This document shows, piece by piece, positions 16,216-26,293 of a stretch of DNA of 64,000 nucleotides. Location of the stretch: the NCBI RefSeq assembly GCF_028898845.1, contig NZ_CP118574.1:7675001-7739000 (forward strand). The letters are read 5' to 3'. Both the position numbers and the translations under genes were made by a program. Each line of letters begins with the position of its first letter. Position 1 is the stretch's first letter. This stretch comes from Streptomyces sp. WZ-12. GTDB lineage: Bacteria > Actinomycetota > Actinomycetes > Streptomycetales > Streptomycetaceae. The notes under the pieces are model-generated. The model had not been told where the DNA came from. It did not search any database and saw only the letters and a list, made by a program, of their open reading frames with translations.

Positions 16216-18024
16216 TCAGCGGCCCAGACGACCGCGCACCATGGCGAGCATCGCGTCGAGCTCGGGCACCCGGAACAGGCGGGCCAGGAGCAGGAAACCG
16301 CCCAACAGCACGACGGCGCCGGCCAGTAGCGCGACCAGGGACCCCAGGGCGTCGCCGCCCACCGTGTGGCGCAGCACGGTGGCCAGGACGCCGGCGGCGA
16401 GCGCGGCCGGCGCGGCCGCGGCGCTCAGCCGGGCGTAGGTGCGCAGCACCCGGCGGCCGTCCAGCTCACCGCCGAGCCGGTTGCGCAACCGGCGCCAGGC
16501 CACGGCGATGCCCACGGCGAACCCCAACCCGTACGAGGCGGCCATGCCGGTGACCGCCCACTGTGCCGGGAGCAGGGCGGAACACAGCCAGGAGGCCACG
16601 GCGTTGACGAGGGCGACGACGACGGTGTTGGAGAAGGGCGTGCGGGTGTCCTCGTAGGCGTAGAAGCCGCGCAGCACGACGTACTGCGCGGAGTACGGGA
16701 TCAGGCCGAGGCCGAACGCCATCAGCGCGTGGCCGATGCTCTGCGCGCCCTCGGTGCCGGAACTGGCGTAGAGCAGGCCGGCCATCGGGACGCCCAGGGC
16801 CAGGAAGGCGAAGGCGCACGGCACGATGGCGACGGCGGAGGTCCGCAGGCCGTAGGAGAGGTCGTCGCGGACGGCGGCGGTGTCGTCCTCCTGGGCCGCG
16901 CGGGAGATCCGCGGCAGCACCGCGGTCATCACCGACACGGTGATGATGGCCTGCGGCATCTGCCAGATCTGGTACGCGTAGGTGTACGAGGTGAAGCCGG
17001 CGCCGGTGTGGCCGGCGCGCTCGGCGGCGGCGCCCGCCTTGGTGGCGAGCTGGGTGACGACGGTCATGCCGATCTGGTTGGCGAGCACGAACAGCAGCGT
17101 CCACTTGGCCAACCCCATGGCCTTGCCCAGGCCCTGTCCGCGGAAGTCGAAGCGCGGGCGGAGCCGGACGCCGGCGTCCCGGAGATAGGGCAGCATGGCC
17201 AGCGCCTGGACGACCAGGCCGAGCAGGGTGCCCAGGCCCAGCAGTCGGACGCCTTCGGGGGTGACGGTCGACGGGCTGACGCCGGAGTCGGTGAAGCCGC
17301 CGAACGCCCAGATGAAGGTGGCGAACGTGGCGATGGTGACGACGTTGTTGAGGACCGGCGTCCACATCATCGCGCCGAACCGGCCGCGGGCGTTGAGGAT
17401 CTGCCCCAGCACGACGTGGACGCCCATGAAGAACATGGTGGGCAGGCAGTACCGGGCGAAGGCGACGGTGAGCGCCATCCGCGACGGGTCGCCGGCGATG
17501 TCCGGCGACAAGGTGCGCACCAGCAGGGGAGCGCCCAGCACGCAGACCACGGTGGCGCCGGCCAGGGCCACGGCGACCAGCGTCAGCAGCCGGTTGGCGT
17601 ACGCCTCGCCGCCGTCCTCGTCCCGCTTCATCGCGCGCACCAACTGCGGTACGAACACGGCGTTCAGCGCCCCGCCGCCGACCAGCACGTAGATCATCGT
17701 CGGCAGGACGTTGGCGACCTGATAGGAGTCGCTGAGCGTGCTGACGCCGATCGCGGCCGCCATGACCAGGGTGCGCAGGAAGCCGGTGATCCGGGACACG
17801 ATCGTGCCGGCCGCCATCAGCGCGCTGGACTTGGCCAACCGGCCGGCGCCGCCCTTCGGTTCGGGTTCGGCCCCCGCGGGCGGCGGGGGAGCGTGCTGCT
17901 CGCCGTCGCCGGGCAGGACGGCCGACGGTGTGCGCGGGGCGGACAGGCGCAGCGGAAGCGTGTCGTCCGGCAGCGGGTCGCGGGCCCGTCCCCGCCCGTC
18001 GGGCCGTTCACTCGGCGCAGCCAT
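16216..18024 (-). CDS. murJ: MurJ-family lipid II flippase-like protein
   Basis: 602-residue polytopic membrane protein of the MurJ/MVF family in the MOP superfamily, with about 14 membrane segments after an 70-residue charged, Pro-rich cytoplasmic extension. The family start is clear: SSALMAAGTIVSRITGFLRT, then ALNAVFVPQLVRAMKRDE and the ILNARGRFG block. MurJ flips lipid II across the plasma membrane for peptidoglycan synthesis. Streptomyces usually carry a housekeeping copy near the origin-proximal trxB/parAB region plus paralogues; the surroundings here do not match that location, so this is probably a paralogue. The start at 18024 has GAGGAGGAA upstream. Confidence 0.85.
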   Translation of the reverse strand: MAAPSERPDGRGRARDPLPDDTLPLRLSAPRTPSAVLPGDGEQHAPPPPAGAEPEPKGGAGRLAKSSALMAAGTIVSRITGFLRTLVMAAAIGVSTLSDSYQVANVLPTMIYVLVGGGALNAVFVPQLVRAMKRDEDGGEAYANRLLTLVAVALAGATVVCVLGAPLLVRTLSPDIAGDPSRMALTVAFARYCLPTMFFMGVHVVLGQILNARGRFGAMMWTPVLNNVVTIATFATFIWAFGGFTDSGVSPSTVTPEGVRLLGLGTLLGLVVQALAMLPYLRDAGVRLRPRFDFRGQGLGKAMGLAKWTLLFVLANQIGMTVVTQLATKAGAAAERAGHTGAGFTSYTYAYQIWQMPQAIITVSVMTAVLPRISRAAQEDDTAAVRDDLSYGLRTSAVAIVPCAFAFLALGVPMAGLLYASSGTEGAQSIGHALMAFGLGLIPYSAQYVVLRGFYAYEDTRTPFSNTVVVALVNAVASWLCSALLPAQWAVTGMAASYGLGFAVGIAVAWRRLRNRLGGELDGRRVLRTYARLSAAAAPAALAAGVLATVLRHTVGGDALGSLVALLAGAVVLLGGFLLLARLFRVPELDAMLAMVRGRLGR

Positions 18025-18236
18025 GCCTGTTCCTCCTCGTCATCACAGGCCCCGGCGGCCTGCCACGGATCGAGGTGCCACGATCGCACCCCGTCCGGGG
18101 CCCTCCGTCACGGGATGCCGCGCAGGGGGACTTTTCCGTCATGATCGGCCGGAAGTCTGCCGTGCGGGGCCGGGCGCGGGCCGGGACGGGCGTGCGGGCC
18201 GCGTCCGCCATGGCGTCCGGGCCCTCCGCAGTCCGC

Positions 18237-18385
18237 TATGATCATGGTGCAACTCCGGTCCTACGGGCGGGAGTCGCGCGTCTGTGGTCCAAGGAAAGAC
18301 GTCCACCAACCGGTGGGAGATGCAGGTGCAAGGCCGGCCGGGCGCTCAAGAGAAGGTCCCCTTCCCGAATGGGAAGGGGACCTTC
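18237..18385 (+). ncRNA. Candidate structured non-coding RNA
   Basis: A consensus-like -10 box TATGAT at 18237-18242 is followed by about 110 bases with several short complementary segments (GGACGTCTTTCC-type pairs around 18290-18315, CACCAACCGGTG at 18303-18314, GGCCGGCC at 18332-18339), then a 15-bp terminator stem at 18352-18385. No open frame fits and no plus-strand gene follows, so this looks like an independent small RNA. The -35 region is not convincing. Overall layout recalls ribosomal-protein leader attenuators, but I could not assign it to a known family. Confidence 0.35.
18352..18385. terminator. Strong terminator downstream of DinB gene / end of candidate ncRNA
   Basis: GAAGGTCCCCTTCCC - GAAT - GGGAAGGGGACCTTC, a perfect 15-bp stem with a 4-nt loop. 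On the minus strand it lies about 80 bases after the DinB-family stop; on the plus strand it would end the candidate RNA. Confidence 0.8.
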
Positions 18386-18464
18386 GCGTTGGCTGCACCA
18401 GTGGGTGGAGTTCCCGCAACTCCCTTGCGGTCGGCGGTGGTTGGACGGTCCCCGGCCGAACGTC

Positions 18465-18971
18465 TCAGGGGCCGACGGACCCGTCGATGCCCTCGCGGAG
18501 GAAGTCGGCGTGGCCGTTGTGGCGCGCGTACTCGTGGATCATGTGCAGCATGATCAGGCGGAGCGAGACGTCCTCGCCCCAACGGGGTTGGTGGACGGTC
18601 ACGTCGAGCGACGCGGCGGCCTCCTCGATGCGCCGGGAGTGGGCCACCTCCGCCTGCCAGGCGGCGAAGGCCGCCGCCCCGGTGCCCTCCGCATCGTCGA
18701 ACGCCGCCTGGAAGTCCACCTCTTGGGACCAGACCAGCGGCACGTCCTCACCGGCCAGCGTCCGGCGGAACCAGGCCCGCTCCACCTCGGCCAGATGACG
18801 CACCAGGCCGAGCAGGGACAGCGTCGACGGCGGCATGGACCGCCGCCGCAACTGGGCGTCGGTCAGGCCCTCGGTCTTCCGCGCCAACGTGGCGCGGTGG
18901 TAGTCGAGATAGGCGCGCAGCGTCTCCCGCTCACCGGCGCACCGGGGCGGATCTCTCCGATCGATGGTCAT
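18465..18971 (-). CDS. DinB-family protein (DUF664 type)
   Basis: 168-residue four-helix-bundle protein of the DinB/YfiT-like superfamily, members of which use three His to bind a metal and often transfer small thiols. LSLLGLVRHLAEVERAWFRR holds the first His and HMIHEYARHNGHADFLRE the typical C-terminal His cluster (H-x-x-x-E-x-x-x-H-x-G-H). The ATG at 18971 gives the common length; a further upstream ATG at 19013 would add 14 residues. No good Shine-Dalgarno is present, so the message may be leaderless. A strong terminator follows. Substrate unknown, perhaps mycothiol-linked (family inference). Confidence 0.82.
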   Translation of the reverse strand: MTIDRRDPPRCAGERETLRAYLDYHRATLARKTEGLTDAQLRRRSMPPSTLSLLGLVRHLAEVERAWFRRTLAGEDVPLVWSQEVDFQAAFDDAEGTGAAAFAAWQAEVAHSRRIEEAAASLDVTVHQPRWGEDVSLRLIMLHMIHEYARHNGHADFLREGIDGSVGP

Positions 18972-19066
18972 GCGCGCAGAGGTTAGCCGCCGGCCGTTCG
19001 CCCCGTACGCCACGGCCCGGGCGCCGCCGCACCCAGGCCGTTACTGATGTCGTGGCGGAACCGCCG

Positions 19067-19258
19067 TTACGGCAGGTAGCGCTCGATGGCGGCCCGGCCC
19101 TTCTCCTCGATCAGGCGCTGCGCCCATGCCAGGCTCTGCGGGGTGGGCTCCCGTCCGGACGCCCTGACCAGGTCCTCCGCGTCGAAGGGCCGCTCGCTAC
19201 CGGTGTACAGCTCCGACGGCCGCTGCTCGGCCGGGGTCTTCCTGCCATTGGTCGTCAC
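19067..19258 (-). CDS. Small 63-aa hypothetical protein
   Basis: Short basic/acidic soluble protein starting at a GTG with AGGAGGa close upstream, which makes the start convincing. The sequence has a polar N-terminal half (TTNGRKTPAEQRPSELYTG) and a C-terminal amphipathic helix SLAWAQRLIEEKGRAAIERY ending in YLP. No Cys, membrane segment or known domain is visible. It is 100 bp downstream of the SpoIIE-type phosphatase gene on the same strand. Function unknown. Confidence 0.65.
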   Translation of the reverse strand: MTTNGRKTPAEQRPSELYTGSERPFDAEDLVRASGREPTPQSLAWAQRLIEEKGRAAIERYLP

Positions 19259-19358
19259 AGGTCCTCCTCTGTCCGCGCCCGCCGAGTGCCGGGACCTCGC
19301 TGGTTTCCATCATGGGACCGGCCCCGGCGACCCGCACGGCGTACACCGGGTTGCCGCC

Positions 19359-21818
19359 TCAGCCCACCGGCCGCGGAGCCCCCGGGTAGCGCGGCGGGAA
19401 CGCCTGCTCCGCCCAGATCGTCTTGCCGTACGGCGTGTAGCGCGTCCCCCAGCGCTGCACCAACTGCGCGACGATGAACAGCCCCCGTCCGCCCTCGTCG
19501 TCGAGCGCGCTGTGCCGCAGGTGCGGGGAGGTGTGACCGGTGTCGGAGACCTCCGTGACCAGCGCCAGGTCCCGCAGCAGCCGCAGGTGCACCGGGCCGG
19601 CGGCGTGCCGCACCGCATTGGTGACCAGCTCGCTGACCACCAGCTCGGTCGCGTACGACAGTTCCGTCAGGTCCCACTGCGCGAGCTGTCGGGTGGCCAG
19701 CTCCCGCGCGGTGCCGACCGCGGCGGGCTCGGCGGGCAGCTCCCAGGCGGCCACCTGCCGGGTGTCCAGCTCCCGGGTCCGCACCAGCAGCAGCGCCGCG
19801 TCGTCGGGCGCCGCACCGTCCGGCAGCAGCGCGGCCAGCGCCCGGTCACACAGGTCCGCCAGCGGCCGGCGGTGCTCCCGCAGGACGTCGCCCAGGATCG
19901 CCAGCCCGGCGTCGACGTCCCCGTTGCGGCCCTGGACCAGCCCGTTGGTGAACAGGGCCAGCAGGCTGCCCACCGGCAGCTCGGTCTGCCAGGACTCGAA
20001 CGGCAGACCGCCCAGCCCCAGCGGCGGGCCGGCCGGCAGGTCCGGGAACGACACCTCGCCCGTCGGGTGCACGACCGCCGGCGGCGGATGCCCGGCCCGG
20101 GCCATCGTGCAGTGCCGGGACACCGGGTCGTACACCGCGTACAGGCAGGTCACCCCCGTGGCCACGTCGTCCGGGCCGGGCTCCGCGCCGGCTCCGGCCG
20201 CGCGCTCCTCGGGGGTCTGCCCCACCAGGTCGTCCAGCCTGCTCAGCAGCTCGTCGGGCGCCAGGTCCAGCCGCGCCAGCGCCCGCACCGTCGTCCGCAG
20301 CCGGCCCATGGTGGCCGCGGCCTGGAGGCCGTGCCCGACGACGTCCCCCACCACCAGCCCGACCCGGGTGCCGGACAGCCCGATCACGTCGAACCAGTCG
20401 CCGCCCACTCCGGCGCGGTCGTCGCTGGGCAGATACCGGTAGGCCATGTCGACCGCGGACTGCGGCGGCAGGTGCTGGGGCAGCAGATCGCGCTGGAGGG
20501 TCAGGGCCGCGGCGTGTTCGCGGGTGAACCGGCGGGCGTTGTCCATCGCCACGGCGGCCCGGATCACCAACTCGTCGGCCAGGTCGATCTCGCCGCCGTC
20601 GAAGACCGCCGGGGAGTCCGCGCGGTCGAAGGTGACCAGCCCCATCGAGGCGCCGCCGGCCCGCAGCGGCATCACCATCGTCCGCTCCGCGCGGATCATC
20701 CCGCCCGACGACAGGCTCCGGTACTGGAGGGTGCCCGGCTCGTAGGAGATCGGGTACGGCGGGCGCGGCGGCCGGTCCGGCGGGTCGCCGCAGGAGCGCG
20801 CGGCAACCCGGACCAGCTCCGGCACCCCGGACGCGCCCGGCTCCGGATCGCCGCCCGCCAGCACCGAACCCAGCAGGTCGACGGTGACCGCGGCCGCGAA
20901 GTCGGGCACCGCGACCTCGGTGATCTCCCGGGCGGTGCCGACCATGTCCAACGTGGTGCCGATCTTCCGGCCGGCCTCCACCAGGAGGTTCAACCGGCGC
21001 TGTGCCTGATAGCGGTCGGTGATGTCGAAGGAGTCCTCGCAGACCCCCAACACCCGCCCGTCCGGATCCTGCAACCGGTAGTACGAGCAGGACCAGACGT
21101 GCTCGGTGCCCGGGTCGGTGGGCTGCTCGCCGACGAAGTGCAGATCGAGGAACGGCTGCCCGGTCGCCAGCACATGACGCATCACCGAGTCCAGCGTCCT
21201 GGGATACCCCTCCGTCACGAACGTGCCCGGATACAGCTCGTCCGCCCGCTTGCCGATCAACTCCCGCAGCGGCAGCCCGATCTCCTGCCCGTACGAGGCG
21301 TTGAACCACGTCAGCCGGAGAGCGTCGTCGTAGATCGCCAGGCCCACCGGTGACTGGGTGGCCAGCCCGTGCAGCATCGCCTGCCGCGACTCCCACGCCC
21401 GCAGGTCGCCCAGCGCCGTGGCGACCAGCACCCGGGCCGGGCCGGGCGCGACGCCCGGCAGCGCATCGGCCAGCGGGCACATCGTGAGGGCGACCGGCAG
21501 CCGGTGACCGTCCGCGTGCCGCGCGGACCACGTCGCGATGGTGGCCATCCCCGTGGTCGGGCGGTCGCCCGCCGGGGGCAGGTCCGGCTCCGGGAGGAAG
21601 GTGGCGGCCGGCCGGCCGATGATCTCCTCCGGCGCGTAGCCCAGCAGTTGCCGGGCCGCCGCGCTCCAGCCGATCACCAGCCCCCGGGCATCCAGCACCG
21701 CCGTGGCCGCCCTGGTGACGTCGAGGGGCCCACGGAAGTCGGCGCTCGTCGCCGCCGTCCACGCGTTCATGGCATCAATCCAGCCCGGTTCGGTACCTCC
21801 AGGATCGAGCCCGGTCAT
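19359..21818 (-). CDS. PAS-GAF-SpoIIE phosphatase with C-terminal anti-sigma-like ATPase domain
   Basis: 819-residue multidomain signalling protein. Two PAS domains (about 30-270; note GLVIGWSAAARQLLGYAPEE and LRLTWFNASYGQEIGLPL) are followed by a GAF-like domain (about 295-450), a PP2C/SpoIIE phosphatase domain (about 470-680) with VGGDWFDVIGL and GDVVGHGLQAA (metal-binding Asp residues), and an RsbW-like HATPase domain (ELVVSELVTNAVRHA; DEGGRGLFIV). Such Streptomyces proteins dephosphorylate anti-anti-sigma factors and may also bind sigma factors. The start is uncertain: ATG at 21818 or ATG at 21770, neither with a good ribosome site. Sensory ligand unknown. Confidence 0.87.
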   Translation of the reverse strand: MTGLDPGGTEPGWIDAMNAWTAATSADFRGPLDVTRAATAVLDARGLVIGWSAAARQLLGYAPEEIIGRPAATFLPEPDLPPAGDRPTTGMATIATWSARHADGHRLPVALTMCPLADALPGVAPGPARVLVATALGDLRAWESRQAMLHGLATQSPVGLAIYDDALRLTWFNASYGQEIGLPLRELIGKRADELYPGTFVTEGYPRTLDSVMRHVLATGQPFLDLHFVGEQPTDPGTEHVWSCSYYRLQDPDGRVLGVCEDSFDITDRYQAQRRLNLLVEAGRKIGTTLDMVGTAREITEVAVPDFAAAVTVDLLGSVLAGGDPEPGASGVPELVRVAARSCGDPPDRPPRPPYPISYEPGTLQYRSLSSGGMIRAERTMVMPLRAGGASMGLVTFDRADSPAVFDGGEIDLADELVIRAAVAMDNARRFTREHAAALTLQRDLLPQHLPPQSAVDMAYRYLPSDDRAGVGGDWFDVIGLSGTRVGLVVGDVVGHGLQAAATMGRLRTTVRALARLDLAPDELLSRLDDLVGQTPEERAAGAGAEPGPDDVATGVTCLYAVYDPVSRHCTMARAGHPPPAVVHPTGEVSFPDLPAGPPLGLGGLPFESWQTELPVGSLLALFTNGLVQGRNGDVDAGLAILGDVLREHRRPLADLCDRALAALLPDGAAPDDAALLLVRTRELDTRQVAAWELPAEPAAVGTARELATRQLAQWDLTELSYATELVVSELVTNAVRHAAGPVHLRLLRDLALVTEVSDTGHTSPHLRHSALDDEGGRGLFIVAQLVQRWGTRYTPYGKTIWAEQAFPPRYPGAPRPVG

Positions 21819-21977
21819 CGGCAGCACAACCGACCCTGCCCCGGGCGGGCGACCTGCGGGGGCGGGCGGTCGCTGGCACAGTGGGGTGAGGGCGCCGAGG
21901 ACCCGCCGCGATCCCCGCCGACCAGCGCGGGCTGATCCACGCTCACCCGTCGGACCGGCCCGAGCGACAGGAGGCAG

Positions 21978-22778
21978 ATGCCGATGCCGTCCCCATGCCC
22001 GACCTCGCCGGTGCGCGGAGCGCCCTGCTGGGTCAGCCTGCTGACGCACGACCTGCGGGCCGCGGAGAGCTTCTACGGCGCGGTGTTGGGCTGGCGGTTC
22101 CGGCCGGCCACACTCGGCGAGGAGTTCGCGGTCGCGATGCTCGACGGGGAGCCGGTCGCCGGGGTCGGGGCGCTGGTGCAGAGCTTCCAGGTGCCGGTGT
22201 CCTGGACCGCGTACTTCGCGGTGGAGCGCGCCGACGACACCGCCGGCCGGATCCGCGAGCGCGGCGCCACCGTCGCGGTCGGGCCGCTCAAGCTCGGCCC
22301 CGGGCGGGCCGCGCTCGCCGCGGACCGGGACGGTGCCACCTTCGGCTTCTGGGAGGGACAGACGCTGGCCTGGTCGGTGGGCACGGGCCACGCGCCGGCG
22401 ATCCTGGAGCTGCGGACCAGGGACGCGTTCGCCGCGGCCATCTTCTACGCCGAGGTCTTCGACTGGGCGACGGATCGGCCCGGCGGCTGCCAGGTGACGT
22501 ACGAGCACGACGAGGTCATCGTGCACGACGGGACGCATGTGGTGGCGGTGCTGCGCGGCGGCGGGGTGGAGGCCGCCCCGGACCCGCGGGTGCGGCCGCA
22601 GTGGCATGTGCACTTCCGGGTGGACGACGTGCGGCGGGCGACCGAGGCGGCGGTGGCGGCCGGCGGGACCGTCACCCCGGTGACCGCGACCCGGGACGGG
22701 TCGGGCAGTCAGGCGATGGTGCGGGATCCGGACGGCGGGCTGTTCACGGTGACGGCACCGGGGGCGCCGCCGGGCTGA
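21978..22778 (+). CDS. VOC-family protein, two glyoxalase-fold domains
   Basis: 266-residue protein with two vicinal-oxygen-chelate repeats, of the actinobacterial CFP30B-like type. Each repeat begins with a PxW(V/E)(S/L) type strand (GAPCWVSLLTHDLRAAESFY; APAILELRTRDAFAAAIFYA) and carries the F-Y-x-x-V-x-x-W helix end. The usual second-repeat metal His is present in QWHVHFRVDD. AGGAGGcag precedes the ATG at 21978. Members include glyoxalase-like, dioxygenase and resistance proteins; the activity here cannot be assigned. It is divergent from the SpoIIE-type phosphatase gene. Confidence 0.82.
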   Translation: MPMPSPCPTSPVRGAPCWVSLLTHDLRAAESFYGAVLGWRFRPATLGEEFAVAMLDGEPVAGVGALVQSFQVPVSWTAYFAVERADDTAGRIRERGATVAVGPLKLGPGRAALAADRDGATFGFWEGQTLAWSVGTGHAPAILELRTRDAFAAAIFYAEVFDWATDRPGGCQVTYEHDEVIVHDGTHVVAVLRGGGVEAAPDPRVRPQWHVHFRVDDVRRATEAAVAAGGTVTPVTATRDGSGSQAMVRDPDGGLFTVTAPGAPPG

Positions 22779-22996
22779 GGGCAAGTCCCTTGGGACGGGG
22801 GTGGGTTGGGCGGTCGGATGTCGACGCCCGGAACCTCGGCCGCGGGCGGGCCTGAAGGGGAGCTGAGGGCGCGGTTAAGAAAACCTCGATGGACCGGACG
22901 GGGCGTCATACGGAAGATTTCTGGCCAGAGGGCGGTGGGCCGGATCGGGCCCGGTGAGGTCGCTCCAGTCATCTCTTTCTAACGGGAGTCGTTGCG

Positions 22997-24025
22997 GTGA
23001 AGGCACTGGTCAAGGAGAAGGCGGAGCCGGGACTCTGGCTGGTCGACGTGCCGGAGCCGGAGATCGGCCCCGGTGATGTGCTGATCAAGGTGTTGCGGAC
23101 CGGTATCTGCGGCACCGATCTGCACATCCGCGCCTGGGACGGCTGGGCGCAGCAGGCGGTCAGTGCGCCGCTGACCGTCGGCCACGAGTTCGTCGGCGAG
23201 GTCGTCGAGACCGGCCGGGACGTGGCCGAAATCAAGGCCGGCGATCTGGTCAGCGGCGAGGGCCACCTGGTCTGCGGCAGTTGTCGCAACTGCCTGGCCG
23301 GCCGCCGCCACCTGTGCCGCGCCACGGTCGGCCTGGGCGTCGGCCGGAACGGCGCGTTCGCCGAGTACGTGGCGCTGCCCGCGACCAATGTCTGGGTGCA
23401 CCGGGTCCCGGTCGACCTGGACATCGCCGCGATCTTCGACCCGTTCGGCAACGCCGTGCACACCGCGCTCTCCTTCCCGCTGGTCGGCGAGGACGTGTTG
23501 ATCACCGGGGCCGGGCCGATCGGCATCATGGCGGCGGCGGTCGCCCGGCACGCCGGCGCCCGCAACGTGGTGATCACCGACGTCAGCGAGCAGCGCCTGG
23601 AGCTGGCGCGCAAGGTCGGCGTGAGCCTCGCCCTCAACGTCGCCCGCGGCTCCATCGAGGACGGTCAGCGCGAACTGGGCCTGCGCGAGGGCTTCGACGT
23701 CGGCCTGGAGATGTCCGGCCGGCCCGAGGCCATGCGCGACATGATCGACAACCTGACGCACGGCGGCCGGATCGCCGTCCTCGGGCTGCCCTCCGAGGAG
23801 TTCGCCGTCGACTGGTCCCGGATCGTCACCTCGATGATCACGATCAAGGGCATCTACGGCCGGGAGATGTTCGAGACCTGGTACGCGATGTCCGTGCTGC
23901 TGGAGGGCGGCCTCGACCTCTCGCCCGTGATCACCGGCCGTTACCCCTACCAGGAGTTCGACGCCGCCTTCGCCGACGCGGCCAGCGGCCAGGGCGGCAA
24001 GGTCATCCTCGACTGGAGCGCCTGA
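22997..24025 (+). CDS. tdh: L-threonine 3-dehydrogenase
   Basis: 342-residue zinc-dependent medium-chain dehydrogenase oxidising L-threonine to 2-amino-3-ketobutyrate with NAD+. It shows the catalytic-zinc Cys in [11 protein letters not shown] (about residue 39), [10 protein letters not shown], the structural zinc Cys cluster [15 protein letters not shown] (about 94-108), and the Rossmann glycines [15 protein letters not shown]. The GTG start at 22997 follows CGGGAG. It is 57 bp upstream of kbl, whose product takes the unstable ketone onward, so the pair is a threonine-to-glycine operon. The length equals the E. coli enzyme (341). Confidence 0.94.
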   Translation: MKALVKEKAEPGLWLVDVPEPEIGPGDVLIKVLRTGICGTDLHIRAWDGWAQQAVSAPLTVGHEFVGEVVETGRDVAEIKAGDLVSGEGHLVCGSCRNCLAGRRHLCRATVGLGVGRNGAFAEYVALPATNVWVHRVPVDLDIAAIFDPFGNAVHTALSFPLVGEDVLITGAGPIGIMAAAVARHAGARNVVITDVSEQRLELARKVGVSLALNVARGSIEDGQRELGLREGFDVGLEMSGRPEAMRDMIDNLTHGGRIAVLGLPSEEFAVDWSRIVTSMITIKGIYGREMFETWYAMSVLLEGGLDLSPVITGRYPYQEFDAAFADAASGQGGKVILDWSA

Positions 24026-24082
24026 CCCTCGCTCCCGGAATTTCCCGAGCGCCCGCCCGCACCCCAAAAGGAGACCCCTTTC

Positions 24083-25276
<1,194 letters not shown>

Positions 25277-25289
25277 CCGGGCGGTCGCG

Positions 25290-25310
25290 GGGCACGATCC
25301 GGCCGTGCCC
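25290..25310 (+). terminator. Short hairpin after kbl
   Basis: GGGCACG - 7 nt - CGTGCCC, perfect 7-bp stem, 13 bases after the kbl stop and 15 bases before the LysR start codon. It may be a terminator or an attenuator ahead of the regulator. Confidence 0.45.
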
Positions 25311-25325
25311 TGCGAAACTGGACCC

Positions 25326-26237
25326 ATGATCGAAGCACGTCGGCTGCACATCCTGCGGGCGCTGGCCGACCACCGCACGGTGACCGCCGCGGCCGCCGCG
25401 CTCTACCTCACGCCGTCGGCGGTCTCCCAACAGCTCGCCGCGTTGGAGCAGGAGACCGGCCACCGGCTGGTCGAGCGCGGCGCCCGCGGGGTCCGACTGA
25501 CGCCGGCGGGGGACATCCTGCTCGGCCACGCCAACGCCGTACTGGCCCAGTTGGAGCGCGCCGAGGCGGAGCTGGCCGCCTACGACAAGGGCGAGGGGGG
25601 CACGGTGACGGTCGCGGCGTTCGCCACCGTCATCGGGTTGGTGCTCGCGCCGGCCCTCGCCGAACTGGCCGCGTCCGCGCCCGACATCCACGTCCGGGTG
25701 CGGGACGCGGAGGGGGACGCCAGCCTGCCGATGGTGCTGGACCGGCAGGTCGATGTGGCGGTGGCCGTCGAGTACCGGGGCGCGCCGGACGCGGACGACC
25801 CCCGGTTGACCCGCGTCCCGCTGTACGCGGAGCCGTTCGACGCGGTGCTGCCGCCCGGCCACGCGCTGGCCGACGCGGCGGCGGTGCCGCTGTCCGCGCT
25901 GGCCAAGGCCCCCTGGATCGGCCCCTATTCGGGCAACCCCTGCCACGACGTGGTCGTCCTGGCCTGCGAGTACGCCGGGTTCCGGCCGCTTCTGACGCAC
26001 TTCTCCGACGACTTCCGGGCGGTGGTGGCGCTGGCGTCGGCGGGCGCGGGGGTCGCGCTGGTGCCGCGCTCGGCGCTGCGCGGGATGGACCTGGGCGGAG
26101 TGGTGGTCCGGCCGGTCGACGGGGTGGCGCCCACCCGTCGGGTCTTCGCGGCGGTGCGGCGCGGGGCGGAGGAACATCCGTTGTTCCGGCCGGTGTTGGC
26201 GGCGCTGCGGACGGCGGCCGCCGCGCAGGAGGGGTGA
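25326..26237 (+). CDS. LysR-family transcriptional regulator
   Basis: 303-residue regulator with an N-terminal winged helix (residues 2-60: LHILRALADHRTVTAAAAAL, SAVSQQLAALEQETGHRLVE) and a C-terminal periplasmic-binding-protein-like effector domain (about 90-300). The ATG at 25326 puts the helix-turn-helix at the family position; ribosome site weak. It follows tdh-kbl on the same strand 49 bp later and may regulate that operon or a distant target. Effector unknown. Confidence 0.9.
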   Translation: MIEARRLHILRALADHRTVTAAAAALYLTPSAVSQQLAALEQETGHRLVERGARGVRLTPAGDILLGHANAVLAQLERAEAELAAYDKGEGGTVTVAAFATVIGLVLAPALAELAASAPDIHVRVRDAEGDASLPMVLDRQVDVAVAVEYRGAPDADDPRLTRVPLYAEPFDAVLPPGHALADAAAVPLSALAKAPWIGPYSGNPCHDVVVLACEYAGFRPLLTHFSDDFRAVVALASAGAGVALVPRSALRGMDLGGVVVRPVDGVAPTRRVFAAVRRGAEEHPLFRPVLAALRTAAAAQEG

Positions 26238-26265
26238 AGTCGGGCGTGTCCGGGGCGGGTTGATG

Positions 26266-26292
26266 CCCCATTGCCCGTCGCGTGGGATGGGG
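26266..26292. terminator. Weak hairpin between convergent genes
   Basis: CCCCAT at 26266-26271 pairs with ATGGGG at 26287-26292, with an inner CCC/GGG pair, between the LysR gene (+) and the PHP gene (-). Confidence 0.4.
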
Positions 26293-26293
26293 T

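Noticed and set aside
18245..18385. Ribosomal protein L10 or other known ribosomal leader.
   Set aside because: The attenuator-like layout is suggestive, but no ribosomal gene follows and I could not match the conserved core; kept only as an unassigned RNA candidate.
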